Source of the DNA: Lolium rigidum
Lineage: Eukaryota; Streptophyta; Magnoliopsida; Poales; Poaceae
Length of the DNA stretch: 64,000 nucleotides
Reading direction: 5' to 3'
Assembly (NCBI RefSeq): GCF_022539505.1
Contig: NC_061508.1
Location: 30,312,256-30,376,255, forward strand
Under the pieces are notes generated by a model. That model was not told the origin of the DNA and made no database searches. It was given only the letters and a program-made list of their open reading frames with translations. Every line of letters starts with the position of its first letter. Within the stretch, counting starts at the first letter, position 1. Shown piece by piece: positions 26,333-38,539 of the stretch. The position numbers and the translations under genes are program-made.

Positions 26333-26719
26333 CCATCGGGAGAGCAATATAAGTCATCCGTGACTCGATAAAATGTGCCATTCCATCGGCCGAATAAGCA
26401 CTCGACAATATATTCTCGGAACGCCGAAGTTGCGATCAATTTCCGAATGCCGCAAAACTTTGCGAAGGTAAGACCCCGGATCAATTCCGTGAGGCGTGGC
26501 GCCGTCTCGACGTCGATTTGCTACTTTTATCCGTATCAACGGATACGAAGAAAAATCCTAACGGACGCGTTAGGTACCCGATAAATATGGCCGGGACTCG
26601 ACAGAATGGTAAGACCTTAAGCGGCACCTGTCGAAGTTTACACCAGTATCCCGAAATCATGTCCAGGGACGTGATTTTGAAGTAGGTTTTTGCGGATTGC
26701 CACTAGAGCAGTTAACTAG
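26333..26719 (+). other. G1 3' region up to the G3 insertion
   Basis: About 390 bp of GC-balanced sequence without a credible frame; G3 inserted after 26719 (TSD ACTAG, 26715-26719). G1 resumes at 40868. Confidence 0.6.
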
Positions 26720-27893
26720 TGTTATCACCAGAATTTGACCAAGTCAGAGGTGGGCCGCGATCGAAGATGGGTGTGAAGAAATATATATAGAAGAAGTATG
26801 TGGATCGGCCTTTTTACCAAGTTGGGCTTAATTGCCCGTGTATCTGTAACATATTAGATCGTATCTTAGTTTAGAGATAGAATCTTAGTCGTGCACGGTT
26901 TAGTGCACGCCCGCATTAGAAAGTCCCTGGACTATAAATATGTACCTAGGGTTTATGGAATAAACAACAACTCACGTTCAACCCCAAAAACAAACCAATC
27001 TCGGCGCATCGCCAACTCCTTCGTCTCGAGGGTTTCTATCGGGTAAGCGACATGCTGCCTAGATCGCATCTTGCGATCTAGGCAGCACAAGCCCACGTTG
27101 TTCATGCGTTGCTCGTCATCGAAGCGCTTTTGATGGCGAGCAACGTAGTTATCTTTAGATGTGTTAGGGTTAGCATTGTTCTTCGTTTAAGCATGCTTAC
27201 GTAGTGCAACCCTTGCATATCTAGCCGTCCTCACGCCTATCTTAGGTGTGGGGCGGCACCCGCTTGATCATTATTTAGTAGATCTGATCCGTTACGATTG
27301 CTCCTTGTTCTACAAGGATTAGTTTAATATCCGCAATAGTTTGGCCTTACAAAGGGGGGAGGATCCTGTGGCACGTAGGGTGGCGTTCGCAAGTCCTAAA
27401 CGGGATGTTCCTAGGATCAACTTCATGTTGGTTTTTTGGCCTTGTTTAGGATCGGCTTACGAGCACCGTGCGTGGCCATCCGGCCCAACCCGGAGTAGGA
27501 TGATCCGATTATGTGGTGAAAACCCTAAATCGTCGTAGATCTCATTAGCTTCATCTTGATCAAGCAGGACCACCAAGTATTCGTACACCCCGTACGGATC
27601 ATGGGTGGATCGGCTCTTTGAGCCGATTCACGAGATAACTCGAGAGCCGATCGAGGCTCGTATTTAACGTTTACATGTATGCCCTGCGGGAAACTAAGCG
27701 AGGCAATCTCATCACCTTCCCGACCAGGTATAGGTCGGGTGGCACGCCCTTGCACTTCGCAACGCCGCGTGTGACCGAGAAGAGCATTGCGGGCCGTCGC
27801 TCGGAGGGGTCTCGGCCAGCCGCAGCTCTAGGCTCCCCCGGCTCTACGGTGTTGACAAGGCCGCTGCCCGCCGGTGGGTTTTGGCGGTCAACA
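26720..27893 (+). repeat. 5' LTR of G3
   Basis: 1174 bp. TATA box CTATAAATA near 26932-26941 with a 5' leader beginning about 30 nt later. Downstream lie a perfect 16-bp hairpin (27053-27087, loop TCT), a second long imperfect hairpin (~27107-27148) and an 8-bp hairpin ATCGGCTC/GAGCCGAT (~27609-27627). All three recur in the 3' LTR. Confidence 0.94.
27053..27087 (+). promoter_or_regulatory. Perfect 16-bp hairpin in the G3 LTR leader
   Basis: TGCTGCCTAGATCGCA is followed by the loop TCT and its exact complement TGCGATCTAGGCAGCA. It lies ~90 nt downstream of the predicted start site, so it would be in the 5' leader of the genomic RNA. The identical copy is at 40022-40056 in the 3' LTR. Role unknown; candidates are packaging, translation control or small-RNA production. 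Confidence 0.8.
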
Positions 27894-27953
27894 CATTCCG
27901 GCACGCCGGTGGGACAATCGTCTACATCAACCACATCGCCATCTACATCCGAG

Positions 27954-28460
27954 ATGGCGGACGGCACGCCGATCACCTACGAGGATCTGCCTGACGACCT
28001 CAAGAAGCAATACAACGAGATCAAGGCTACCCTCGAAGCCGACCTCATCGGCTTGTATCACAGGATCCATCCGCATGGCGTCACGCGGAAGGATTTCTCA
28101 CCGGAAGGGGCACTCGACGAAGTGGACCTATCTGTCCCGTCAGAAGAACGTACCAGGGCCGTACGCCACGAGATTGGTGGCATGGTGGCTCACTCGTTGC
28201 GCCTCCATTCTGAGAGCCCGGTGAATACTTTGGAGCATGTCGCCGTTCGGATGATCGGGCAGGTCATGAAGAATCCGCACTCTTTGTTGGAGTCGGCTCT
28301 CGGGACCTACCAAGGGAAAGCGTCACCCCAGCCCCGCTTGCCGTTGTCGCGCACATCGGCGAGACTAGGAACGCGTAATTCACTGCGCGTGCCGTTGACG
28401 GGGTTAACGGTACTCACCCCTGGAGGTGCCAACCAGGACATTCATTCAACATCAACATGA
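27954..28460 (+). pseudogene. gag: G3 Gag N-terminal fragment
   Basis: ATG at 27954 opens MADGTPITYEDLPDDLKKQY and continues with DLIGLYHRIHPHGVTRKDFS and NTLEHVAVRMIGQVMKNPHS, an N-terminal region I associate with grass Tat-like Gag proteins. The frame ends at 28460 without reaching the Retrotrans_gag core, and within ~230 bp the sequence is already pol (DIGPGDKPRPTF near 28720). The capsid core, nucleocapsid and protease have therefore been deleted. Confidence 0.75.
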
Positions 28461-28815
28461 TAGAGCTGGGGCACCCCCTTGATGAAGATAAGGGCGAAGG
28501 CAACTCCTCTTATGGCAAAGACAAGGAAGAAGCCGCTCCATGTGATCGGCCCCGACACCGCCAAAACATCCTGGTGATGATCAAGGTAGAAGCCGACGCC
28601 GGTAATCGGCCCGTCGTATCCGTATCGCCCGCTCTCCCGGTATGCGGAGTCGACCTTACGGGTGACGGGAAGGCTGGGGTACGGGTTCACATCAGCTGAT
28701 GAGCTAGAGGAAGTTGACATCGGTCCTGGGGATAAGCCTCGACCTACCTTTATCAGCAAGAAGTTAGATCCGCAGCTCAGGGGACAGATGATAGCCCTGT
28801 TGAAGGAATACCCGG

Positions 28816-29885
28816 TGTTGAAATATTGGGCCCATTTTTAGTGGCCCAAATTAGATTTCAGTTTTTCCTATAAATCTCAAAGCCCACATAGTGGCAGCCT
28901 TGTGAGTTTGAGCCCAAGTTGGTGGCAGCTCACTAGGGAGTGGCAAGAGGTGGGAAGTTTAGTCCCACATGGAAAGTTGGGAGGAAGTTAGACCACCTTA
29001 TAAGGTGGGTTGTTCCACCACTAGTAAGTGAGTGAGAATAGGAGTGCTACACGCGCGCTCCTCCTCCTCCTCGCTCGCTCGTCTCGACTCGACTCGACTC
29101 GACTCGACACGTCACGTCACGACGCGCGCCGCGCTCGTGGTGAGTGGATTGAGCCTCGAGCCGAGACTTTCCTTACTTTTTGCAGCTCAGGAAAACGAAC
29201 AGAGTCCTAGACGGACGCGTCGCAGTTAGTCGGTTCGGGTCGCTCCCGGATCGTGGGCTATCTGTAACCGACTCGAAACGTTCGTGCGACGTGGGCGTGG
29301 CCCACATTGCCTAGGGTTTCCCGAGCCTATATAATCTCCTGCCCGGCTACCGCGGAAATACATCCAATACACGAGTTAGGGTTTCCACCTCTCTCGCTTG
29401 CGCCGCCATCGTAGCCTACTCCATCCCGCGAGTCGACGTGCATCGGCGAACGGGAGAGCAGGTCTCCGGAACCGCTCGTCCTTGCGATCCTGTACGGGAG
29501 AGGGCGAATTAGGTTTTTGGGAAGCGCTCTGCGCGACTGCTCAAGCTCTTCATCACGGGTCGCCTTCCATCCAAGTCGGGCGGTGCTGCCTACCGTCGTC
29601 TTCAACGCTGTCTACTTCGACCCGTCGTCCCCGTTGTCAACAACGTTGTCATCAACAACGTTACTGCTGCGACATCGTCTGCTACACCTCCACCGCCACC
29701 ACCACCAGATCGGTACGTGCGACATATCTCGATCTGTTTAGCGATGGATGCTTTACCGTTTGCGCTGTCTGCTACTCATGTTGATTAATGCATCTAGTAT
29801 GTTTGAGTTTCACATGTTAGTAGTTGCTGCCATCATGTTTTATATTCTGGAATTAATCATGGAAATTGTGCCTAATTATCCAACA
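28816..29885 (+). repeat. 5' LTR of C1
   Basis: 1070 bp. Contains a short CGACT microsatellite near 29082-29105, a TATA-like CCTATATAATC near 29325-29335 and a GT-rich possible splice donor (ATCGGTACGTGC, ~29709-29720). The main difference from the 3' copy is a 5-bp repeat-length change (CACGTCACGTCACG versus CACGTCACG). Confidence 0.95.
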
Positions 29886-29924
29886 ATCCAAAAACCTAAT
29901 TGTAGGCAATTTCCTGAGTTAACA

Positions 29925-30817
29925 ATGGCTGGTTTTTCCGATGCACTGAGGCCGGATAAGTTTACCGGTGTGCACTTTAAGAGATGGCAGTATAAGGCCA
30001 TGCTGCGGCTTACTCATCCGAAAGTGTTCGAAGTTACCGATGGTTTACCCGAAGGAACTATATCGACCAAGATCAGAACAAGTTCAAGGAAAACAATACT
30101 CTCTTCGTCGGATGCGTTCTAAGTATTCTTGCTGATCGTACGTGTGATGTGTACATGCACTTAACGGACGGTAAAGAGCTACAGGATGCACCGAATGCTA
30201 AGTTCGGTGCAACCGATGCGAGCGATGAAGCTGTACATCATGGAGAGCTTCCATGACATCGGGATGGTTAACAACCGTTACGTAGTCGAACAAGCTCATG
30301 AGATACGGTGCATTGCGAAAGAGCTTGAACTCCTTAAGTGTGCCTTACACGACAAGTTTGTGGCTGGATGCATCATCGCTAAGTTGCCCCCTTCATGGAG
30401 GAACTTTGCCACAACTCTCAAACACAAGAGACGAGGAGATATCGGTTGAAAATCGATAGCGTCTCTTGATGTTGAGGAGAAAGCTCGGGCTAAGGATAAT
30501 GCGAGAAAGGAGAGGGCCGATCTAGCGCCAACATGGTGCGAAGAAACCCTACGAGCAAGAACAAAGGGAATAACAAGCCCTCCTTCAATAAGCCTATGAA
30601 GACTACAACCTTCAAGAAGAAGAAGATGATAAACAAAGCGGATCCGAGCTGCTTTACCTGTGGAGAGGCTGGCCACTTTTCTAAGGACTGTCCGGAGAGG
30701 GCGGACCGCAAGAAAAAGGGGAGGCAAGTCAACACGGTGACCGCTAGCAATGCTGATGGGTACGGTAATCTCTTTACTTGTTCTTTCGGTATTTCAATCT
30801 CCATGTTGGTGGATTGA
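29925..30817 (+). pseudogene. gag: C1 gag with zinc knuckle, frameshifted
   Basis: Starts MAGFSDALRPDKFTGVHFKR 40 nt after the 5' LTR. It shifts frame near 30060, continues as copia-type Gag (IRCIAKELELLKCALHDKFV, IIAKLPPSWRNFATTLKHKR) and ends with a basic stretch and a CCHC zinc knuckle (CFTCGEAGHFSKDC, ~30650-30700). At least three frame changes are visible, so this copy cannot make a full Gag. Confidence 0.88.
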
Positions 30818-33600
30818 TACGGGTGCTAATGTTCATGTGTGTGCTTGACATATCCATGTTCACTTCTTACCGGGTCGCCGGGATTCTTCCGTCTTGATGG
30901 GGAATGGGTCACATGCTTCGTTCGTGGTGTTGGCACGGTAGATGCGAAGTTCACTTCGGGGAAGATCGTGCGAGCGAGGAACGTGCGGCATGTCCCTACT
31001 ATGAACAAGAATCTCGTTAGCGGCTCCCTTCTATGCGAGAGATGGGTTTAAGGTTGTTTTAGAGTCGAATAAAGTAGTTGTTTCCAAGTTTGGACAATTT
31101 ATTGGTAAAGGCTATGAGTGCGGAGGCTTGTTCCGCTTTTCGCTTTCGATTTCGGTAATAAGTCCGTGAACCATATTTGTGGCAATGTTAGTGATGATAC
31201 CGGTGTTTGGCATTCTCGTTTATGTCACATTAATTTTGGTTTAATGTCTCGGCTATCCGAGTTTAAGTTTAATTCCGAAATTCACCATTGCCAAAGGTTC
31301 TAAGTGCCATAGTTGTGTGCAATCAAAGCAACCTCGGAAGCCCCATAAGGCGGCCGAGGAGAGAAACTTGGCACCTCTAGAACTCATACATTCCGATCTA
31401 TGCGAGATGAATGGTGTGTTGACAAAAGGTGGAAAGAGATATTTCATGACATTGATTGATGATGCGACTAGATTTTGCTATGTTTATTTGTTGCGAACTA
31501 AAGATGAAGCTTTAGACTACTTTAAAATTTATAAGGCCGAAGTTGAAAATCAACTAGAGAGAAAGATCAAGCGTCTTAGGTTGGATCGTGGTGGCGAATA
31601 TTTTCCTAAAATCTTTGATGAATTCGGTGAGGAACATGGCATTATTCATGAGAGGACGCCTCCCTATTCACCCCAATCAAACGGGGTTGCCGAGAGGAAA
31701 AACCGCACGCTGACTGACTTGGTGAATTCCATGTTAGCCACTGCTGGTTTATCAAAGGCATGGTGGGGGAGGCTTTGCTGACTACATGTCATGTCCTGAA
31801 TAGAGTTCCTAACAAGAATAAAGATAAAACCCCTTACGAGGAGTGGACTGGGAGAAAACCATCACTTTCGTATTTGCGCACATGGGGATGTTTGGCGAAA
31901 GTCAATATTCCAATTACTAAGAAGCGCAAACTTGGACCAAAGACGAGTGGATTGTATCTTTCTAGGTTATGCTCCTCGGAGTGTAGGATATAGATTTTTA
32001 GTAGTTCAATCCGAGGTACACTGATATGCATGTTGATACTATTATGGAATCTCGTGATGCAACATTTTTTGAGAATATGTTTCCTATGAAAGATATGCAT
32101 AGCATTGCTAGAATTTCTACTGAGATAATTCCCGAGTCTAGTACATCTAATGAGTATTTTGAACAATCACATGAGAATGTTACTGAGAAGGATGACAATG
32201 AAGCTCCTAAACGGAGCAAGAGACGAAGGATTGAAAAATCCTTTGGTGATGATTTCATTGTGTACCTTGTGGATGATACTCCCACGTCCATTGCGAGAGG
32301 CATATGCATCTCCGGATGCGGATGAGTCGGAAAGAAGCTGTCCATAATGAGATGGACTCGATTCTTTCTAATGGAACTTGGGAGCTATCGAAACGACCCC
32401 ATGGATGCAAGCCTGTGGGCTGCAAATGGGTGTTCAAGAAGAAGCTAAGACTCGATGGTACTATTGAGAAGTACAAGGCGCGGCTTGTAGCTAAAGGCTA
32501 CACGCAGAGAGAAGGCGAAGATTACTTCGACACCTATTCACCTGTCGCTAGACTTACCACCATTCGAGTACTACCGTCCATGGCTGCCTCCTATGGTCTT
32601 ATCGTTCATCAAATGGACGTAAAGACAGCTTTTCTTAATGGAGAGTTGGAAGAGGAAATCTATATGGATCAGCTCGATGGGTTCGTAGTAAAAGGTGAAG
32701 AAAGAAAGGTGTGCAAGTTGCTGAAATCTTTATATGGCCCGAAACAAGCACCTAAGCAATGGCATGAGAAGTTTGACGAACTTTGACTTCCGTAGGCTTT
32801 GTTGTCAATGAGGTCGACAAGTGTGTTTACTATCGCCATGGTGGGGGCGAAGGTGTTATACTATGTTTGTATGTGGATGATATTCGATCTTTGGTACAAA
32901 CATGAAAATAATACACGAGGTCAAGTCTTTCTTGTCAAAGTGCTTTGATATGAAAGATGCGGGAGAAGGCGATGTGATTCCGAACATCAAGCTGATTAAG
33001 AACGAGAGTGGGATTACTCTAACGCAATCCCATTATGTTGAGAAGATCTTGAGCCGGTTCGGCTATATTGATAGCAAGCCTTCTTCAACACCTTATGATC
33101 CCGAGTGTGACACTACGCAAGAACCGGAGGATTGCCATAGATCAATTGAGATATTCTCGGATCGTTGGCTCACTCATGTACTTAGCGAGCGCGACTAGAC
33201 CCGACATCTCTTTTGCTCGTTAGCAAGTTGAGTAGGTTCATGTCAAACCCGGGTACTCGATCATTGGCATGCACTTGATAGGGTCATGCGCTACCTATGT
33301 GGTACAATGAGTTATGGGATTCACTATTCGGGGCACCCAGTCGTGCTTGAAGGATATAGTGATTCGAATTGGATCTCGGATGTAGCTGATCCGTACGCCA
33401 CAAGTGGGTATGTATTTACCTTTGGAGGTGGCGCGAGTGTCATGGAGATCTTGTAAGCAAACCATATTGACGAGGTCAACTATGGAAGCAGAACTTATCG
33501 CTTTAGACACAACCACTCGTTGAATCGGAATGGTTGCGTGAGCTCTTGATGGACTTGCCTGTGGTTGAAAAACCTGTTCCGGCAATCCTTTTGAATTGTG
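30805..33600 (+). pseudogene. pol: C1 pol: protease, integrase, reverse transcriptase, RNase H, broken
   Basis: The protease active site [16 protein letters not shown] near 30805-30850 is followed by an in-frame stop. A GAG-pre-integrase segment (GVWHSRLCHINFG, ~31207) leads to the integrase core 31340-31990 (HSDLCEMNG, RLDRGGEYFPKIFDEFG, SPQSNGVAERKNRTL). RT ~32340-33200: GTWELSKRPHGCKPVGCKWV, QMDVKTAFLNGELEEEIYMD, and a YVDD-type sequence near 32871 where a frame change intervenes; RNase H ~33340-33600 (GYSDSNWISD, MEAELIALD). At least six frameshifts or stops between 30830 and 33600. Copia order (integrase before RT) is unambiguous. Confidence 0.92.
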
Positions 33601-34379
33601 ACAATCAAACTCGTAATTGTCAAAGTGAACAATTCTAAGGATAACGCGAAGTCATCAAGACACGTCAAGAGACGTTTGAAGTCTGTCGGGAAATTGCGAA
33701 ACTCCGGAGTAATAAGCTGTTACATATATTCAAACGGACAAAAACTCGGCGGATCCCTTTACAAAGGGACTATCACGTAATGTGATAGAAAGTGCATCGA
33801 GGGAGATGGGTTTGAGACCCGTTGATGTTACGCCATAGTGGTAACCCAACCTTTGTGATCGGAGATCCCGTGAATTAGGACTCGGGAAGAACAAACTAGT
33901 GGTTTAATTGAGGAGAGTATTATGTAACCCTCTCTATGTGAAGATGCACAACTCTCGATTGTCTGTAAGGCAGGTTGGCAACAAGCCTTAATGTGTTTAT
34001 GTTGGCTATTTTAGCAAAGATGCTGTCCTACGAGCTTTCTTGAAATAACACACCTATATGAGTCCGATTGTTAAACGTCGCAATCTATGAGATTTGGGTG
34101 ATCTCTAGTAAACTCATGAAGAGACCACGAAGTATGACGCATATGCTTCACCCGCGGGGTAGGCTACGGCAGCCATGTACTCGGTCATGACTTTGAGTGA
34201 AACCCTGTTCACGCAAAACTTGCAATTCAAGGCTTAGTCCATTGTTCAAGTGTGAGTGGATGTAGCTTAAGGTTCTAGGCGGAAGTTCAACTTAACGGTC
34301 TCCATTGAAACACCTGGTATATAAACAAGCAGCGAGTATTGGTAAATCTCTAAATGGGATTTGAGATCCGGTGGGGGAT
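33601..34379 (+). other. C1 3' untranslated region and polypurine tract
   Basis: About 780 bp downstream of RNase H with no domain-bearing frame. It ends in GGTGGGGGAT immediately before the 3' LTR. A modest inverted pair (ATCTC/GAGAT, and AAATC/GATTT) lies just upstream of the polypurine tract. Confidence 0.7.
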
Positions 34380-35443
34380 TGTTGAAATATTGGGCCCATT
34401 TTTAGTGGCCCAAATTAGATTTCAGTTTTTCCTATAAATCTCAAAGCCCACATAGTGGCAGCCTTGTGAGTTTGAGCCCAAGTTGGTGGCAGCTCACTAG
34501 GGAGTGGCAAGAGGTGGGAAGTTTAGTCCCACATGGAAAGTTGGGAGGAAGTTAGACCACCTTATAAGGTGGGTTGTTCCACCACTAGTAAGTGAGTGAG
34601 AATAGGAGTGCTACACGCGCGCTCCTCCTCCTCCTCGCTCGCTCGTCTCGACTCGACTCGACTCGACTCGACACGTCACGACGCGCGCCGCGCTCGTGGT
34701 GAGTGGATTGAGCCTCGAGCCGAGACTTTCCTTACTTTTGCAGCTCAGGAAAACGAACAGAGTCCTAGACGGACGCGTCGCAGTTAGTCGGTTCGGGTCG
34801 CTCCCGGATCGTGGGCTATCTGTAACCGACTCGAAACGTTCGTGCGACGTGGGCGTGGCCCACATTGCCTAGGGTTTCCCGAGCCTATATAATCTCCTGC
34901 CCGGCTACCGCAGAAATACATCCAATACACGAGTTAGGGTTTCCACCTCTCTCTGCTTGCGCCGCCATCGTAGCCTACTCCATCCCGCGAGTCGACGTGC
35001 ATCGGCGAACGGGAGAGCAGGTCTCCGGAACCGCTCGTCCTTGCGATCCCGTACGGGAGAGGGCGAATTAGGTTTTTGGGAAGCGCTCCGCGCGACTGCT
35101 CAAGCTCTTCATCACGGGTCGCCTTCCATCCAAGTCGGGCGGTGCTGCCTACCGTCGTCTTCAACGCTGTCTACTTCGACCCGTCGTCCCCGTTGTCAAC
35201 AACGTTGTCATCAACAACGTTACTGCTGCGACATCGTCTGCTACACCTCCACCGCCACCACCACCAGATCGGTACGTGCGACATATCTCGATCTGTTTAG
35301 CGATGGATGCTTTACCGTTTGCGCTGCTGCTACTCATGTTGATTAATGCATCTAGTATGTTTGAGTTTCACATGTTAGTAGTTGCTGCCATCATGTTTTA
35401 TATTCTGGAATTAATCATGGAAATTGTGCCTAATTATCCAACA
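34380..35443 (+). repeat. 3' LTR of C1
   Basis: 1064 bp, near-identical to 28816-29885; followed directly by the TSD CCCGG and the continuation of G3 pol. Confidence 0.95.
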
Positions 35444-38400
35444 CCCGGATTGCTTTGCATGGGATTATACAGAGATGCCTGGTTTGGACAGGAGCATCAT
35501 TGAGCATCGACTTCCCCTGAAGAAAGGATTTCGGCCGTTCCAGCAACGAGCACGTCAGATGAGGGCCGAGATTCTGGAAGAAGTCAAGAAGGAGATTGAG
35601 AAAATGTTGGCCGCCGGATTCATCGAGGCCATGCGGGTATGCTGAGTGGATCTCCAGTATAGTTCCGGTGGAGAAGAAAGACGGCCGATGGCGTGTGGCC
35701 ATCGATTTCCGAGATCTTAACAGGGCTACCCCAAAGGACGAATACCCGATGCCCGTGGCGGAAACATTGATAAACGCCGCGGCTGGCCACAAGGTGCTGA
35801 GCTTCATGGATGGTAACGCCGGTTATAATCAGATTTTCATGGCTCCAGAAGACATACACAAGACCGCATTCAGAGTACCAGGGGCGGTAGGCTTGTTCGA
35901 ATATGTGGTCATGACCTTCGGGTTGAAAAATGCTGGTGCAACGTACCGGCGAGCCATGAACTATATATTTCATGATCCGATCGGCAAGTTGGTGGAGATC
36001 TATATCGACGACGTGGTGGTCAAATCGGTATCCATGGAGGGGCACTTGGACGATCTACGGCGCGTCCTAGAACGGACTCGGAAATTCGGGCTGAGGATGA
36101 ACCCGAAGAAGTGTGCCTTTGGCGTGACGGCTGGTCAATTCCCGGGTTTTCCGGTTCATGAACGAGGAATTGAGATCGGCCTGAAAAGTCAGGAGGCGGT
36201 GCGTACCATGCAGCCGCCAACCACGAAAAAGGAGCTTCAACGCCTCATCGGCAAGATCAATTTCGTCCGGCGGTTCATCTCTAATCTGTCGGGACGAATC
36301 GAGCCGTTCATGGCGGCTGGTGAAGACCAAGTCCGACGACGAGTTTCACCGGGGGCGGAACGACAACAGGCGTTTGACGAAATTAAGCGATATCTGACAA
36401 CGCCGCCTGTGCTAGTTCCGCCCCAGCAAGACAGGCCATTCTACATCTACCTGTCAGTAGCTGATACGTCCATCGCTTCAGTAGTGGTGCAACTCTACGA
36501 CGGCGTTGAGAGAGTCGTTTTTTACCTCAGCGGGAGGATGCCTGGACGCGGAGACAAGATACCACGAGGTCGAGAAACTCCGCCTCTGTTTATTCTTCAC
36601 CTGCACCAAGCTCCATCACATCCTTCGACGGCGGAGATCATCGTCATTTGTAAATCAGACGTCGTCAAACACATGTTGTCGGCCCCTGTTTTGAAAGGCC
36701 GACTCGGTAAATGGATGCTTGCGGCTGTAGAATTTGATCTCCGGTACCAGCCTGCGAAGGCAGTTAAGGGCCAAGCGTTAGCCGATCTCATCGCTGAACG
36801 GATCAGCACCAATATAGCAGCATTATCCATTCGTGCATGGGCTATGTTCTTCGATGGATCGGTTTGTGACGGTGGATGCGGCATCGGCATTCTACTCGTA
36901 TCACCTCGGGGGGCAGAATACTCTTTCTCCATCAGATTATCTACCCCTTGCACCAATAACGTAGCAGAATATGAGGCAATACGTAAAGGAATGGAATTAT
37001 TATTGGAAGGCTGGAGCTGAAGGCTGTAGAGCTCTTCGGGGACTCAAAGTTGGTAATTAACCAGCTCACGGAGGAGTATAGTTGCGAAAGTGAATCGCTG
37101 TTCCCATATTGGGTGGAATGCCGTGAGTTGATGACACGGTTCCGGTACATTAACTTCAATTGGATCCCGAGGTCCCGGAATACCGATGCCAACAATCTCG
37201 CACAAATGGCGTCGAGGCTACATAGATATAGCCGACGGAGCAGAAGTTCGAGATACAATTCCTGGAACGAGAATGATTGGAGAGCCGAGATCTTCGATTA
37301 TTTGAAAGATTCGGCTCGGGGGCACCTAAACGGGTGAGATACGGAGCCATGAAGTACGTCCTTATGGGAGACGAAATGTTCTACGGGACATTAGAAGGAT
37401 TGTTACTCAAGTGCCTAGGACCGACCGAGTCAAATCGGCTCTTACATGAGGTGCATGAAGGCGCTCGTGGAACACATCGGTCGGCTCATAAGATGAAGTG
37501 GTTGATCGGGCGATCGGGGTTTTATTGGCCCACCATGCTTGAAGATTGCTTCAATTATTACAGGGGGTGCCAAGCATGTCAGATGTTTGGAAAAATTCAG
37601 ATGGTGCCAGCATCGGCAATGAACCCTATCATCAAGCCTTGGCCGTTTCGGGGGTGGGGCATGGATATGATCGGCAAAATCCATCCGGCATCGGGTAAAA
37701 AACATGAATGGATTTTGGTTATCACAGATTACTTCACCAAGTGGGTGGAGGCCGTCCCTATGAAAAAAGTAACATCGAGAGGACGTGATCAAGTTTGTGA
37801 AAGAACACGTCATTCATAGGTTTGGAATTCCCCGGACTATCACGACCGATGGAGGTTCGGTCTTCACTTCTAAAGAATTCGGGAAGTTCCGTGATGACGT
37901 AGGGATTAAACCGATCCGATCATCCCCATACTATGCTCAAGCCAACGGACAGGCCGAGGCGTCCAATCAAAGCCTGATCAAGCTGATCAAGAGGAAAATT
38001 GACGAGAACCCTCGGGATTGGCACGAGAAGCTATCAGAAGCGTTATGGGCCTACCGCATGTCGTGCCATGGAGCTATAAAGACCTCGCCGTACCAGCTTG
38101 TCTATGGACAGGAGGCCGTATTGCCTTGGGAAATTACGGCTGGATCAAGACGCGTCACGTTTCAGAATGATCTGACAGCTGAAGAGTATGCAGCTTTGAT
38201 GAGCGACACTATTGAGGACGCAACGGAACTCGGGCTTTGGTCGTTGGAGAAGATTAAGGAGAACAAAGCCGGGGTGGCTCGTGCTTACAACAAAAAGGTT
38301 AGGCCAAAGGAGTTCCAAGTTGGTGATCTTGTGTGGGAAGGCTGTGTTGCCATTGGGAACCAGGGATAAGGCATATGGCAAATGGTCTCCTAATTGGCAC

Positions 38401-38539
38401 GGCCCGTACAAAGTGGTCCGGGCCTTGAAGGGTAATGCGTACATGCTGGAGGAATTGAGCGGCGAAAAGTTCCCCGTGGCTGTTAATGGTCAACACCTCA
38501 AGAAATATTTCCCAAGCATGTGGGATGATGGACAGTAAG

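Larger units (their letters stand above)
28816..35443 (+). mobile_element. C1: Ty1/copia retrotransposon nested in G3 pol
   Basis: LTRs at 28816-29885 and 34380-35443 (TGTTGAAATATTGGG...TATCCAACA), TSD CCCGG at 28811-28815 and 35444-35448. The polypurine tract GGTGGGGGAT abuts the 3' LTR. Internal order gag - protease - integrase - RT - RNase H is the copia order. The LTRs show only about three substitutions and four small indels, making this the youngest layer, as expected for the innermost element. Coding sequence nevertheless contains many frameshifts and stops. Directly after the 5' LTR I do not find the usual TGGTATCAGAGC initiator-Met primer site. Confidence 0.95.
28690..38538 (+). pseudogene. 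pol: G3 pol: RT, RNase H, integrase, split by C1
   Basis: The pre-RT linker (28690-28815) resumes after C1 at 35449; without C1 and one CCCGG the frame joins EYP to DCFAWDYTEMPG without a break. RT: WRVAIDFRDLNRATPKDEYP, FMDGNAGYNQIFMAPEDIHK, TFGLKNAGATYRRAM and YIDD at 36001-36012. RNase H-type region: FFDGSVCDGGCGIGILL, NNVAEYEAIRKGMELLLE, LFGDSKLV-type sequence near 37040. Integrase 37280-38538: CQACQMF finger end, catalytic positions in GMDMIG, TTDGGSVF and NGQAEASNQS, and HGPYKVVRALKGNAY at the C-terminus. Frameshifts near 35637, 37015, 37780 and 38335 leave no continuous polyprotein. Most similar in layout to G1 pol, but a different family. Confidence 0.92.

Noticed and set aside
25941..26340. 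CRISPR-like array (spaced repeats of CTCGGGGGCTAC)
   Set aside because: Only three spaced copies with unequal spacing (92 and 127 bp), hairpins rather than unique spacers, and a plant retrotransposon context.
27675..27953. Upstream part of the 261-codon frame preceding G3 gag
   Set aside because: It lies inside the 5' LTR and primer-site region; the real Gag begins at the ATG at 27954.
29082..29105. CGACT microsatellite as an independent repeat locus
   Set aside because: It is part of the C1 LTR and occurs in both copies.
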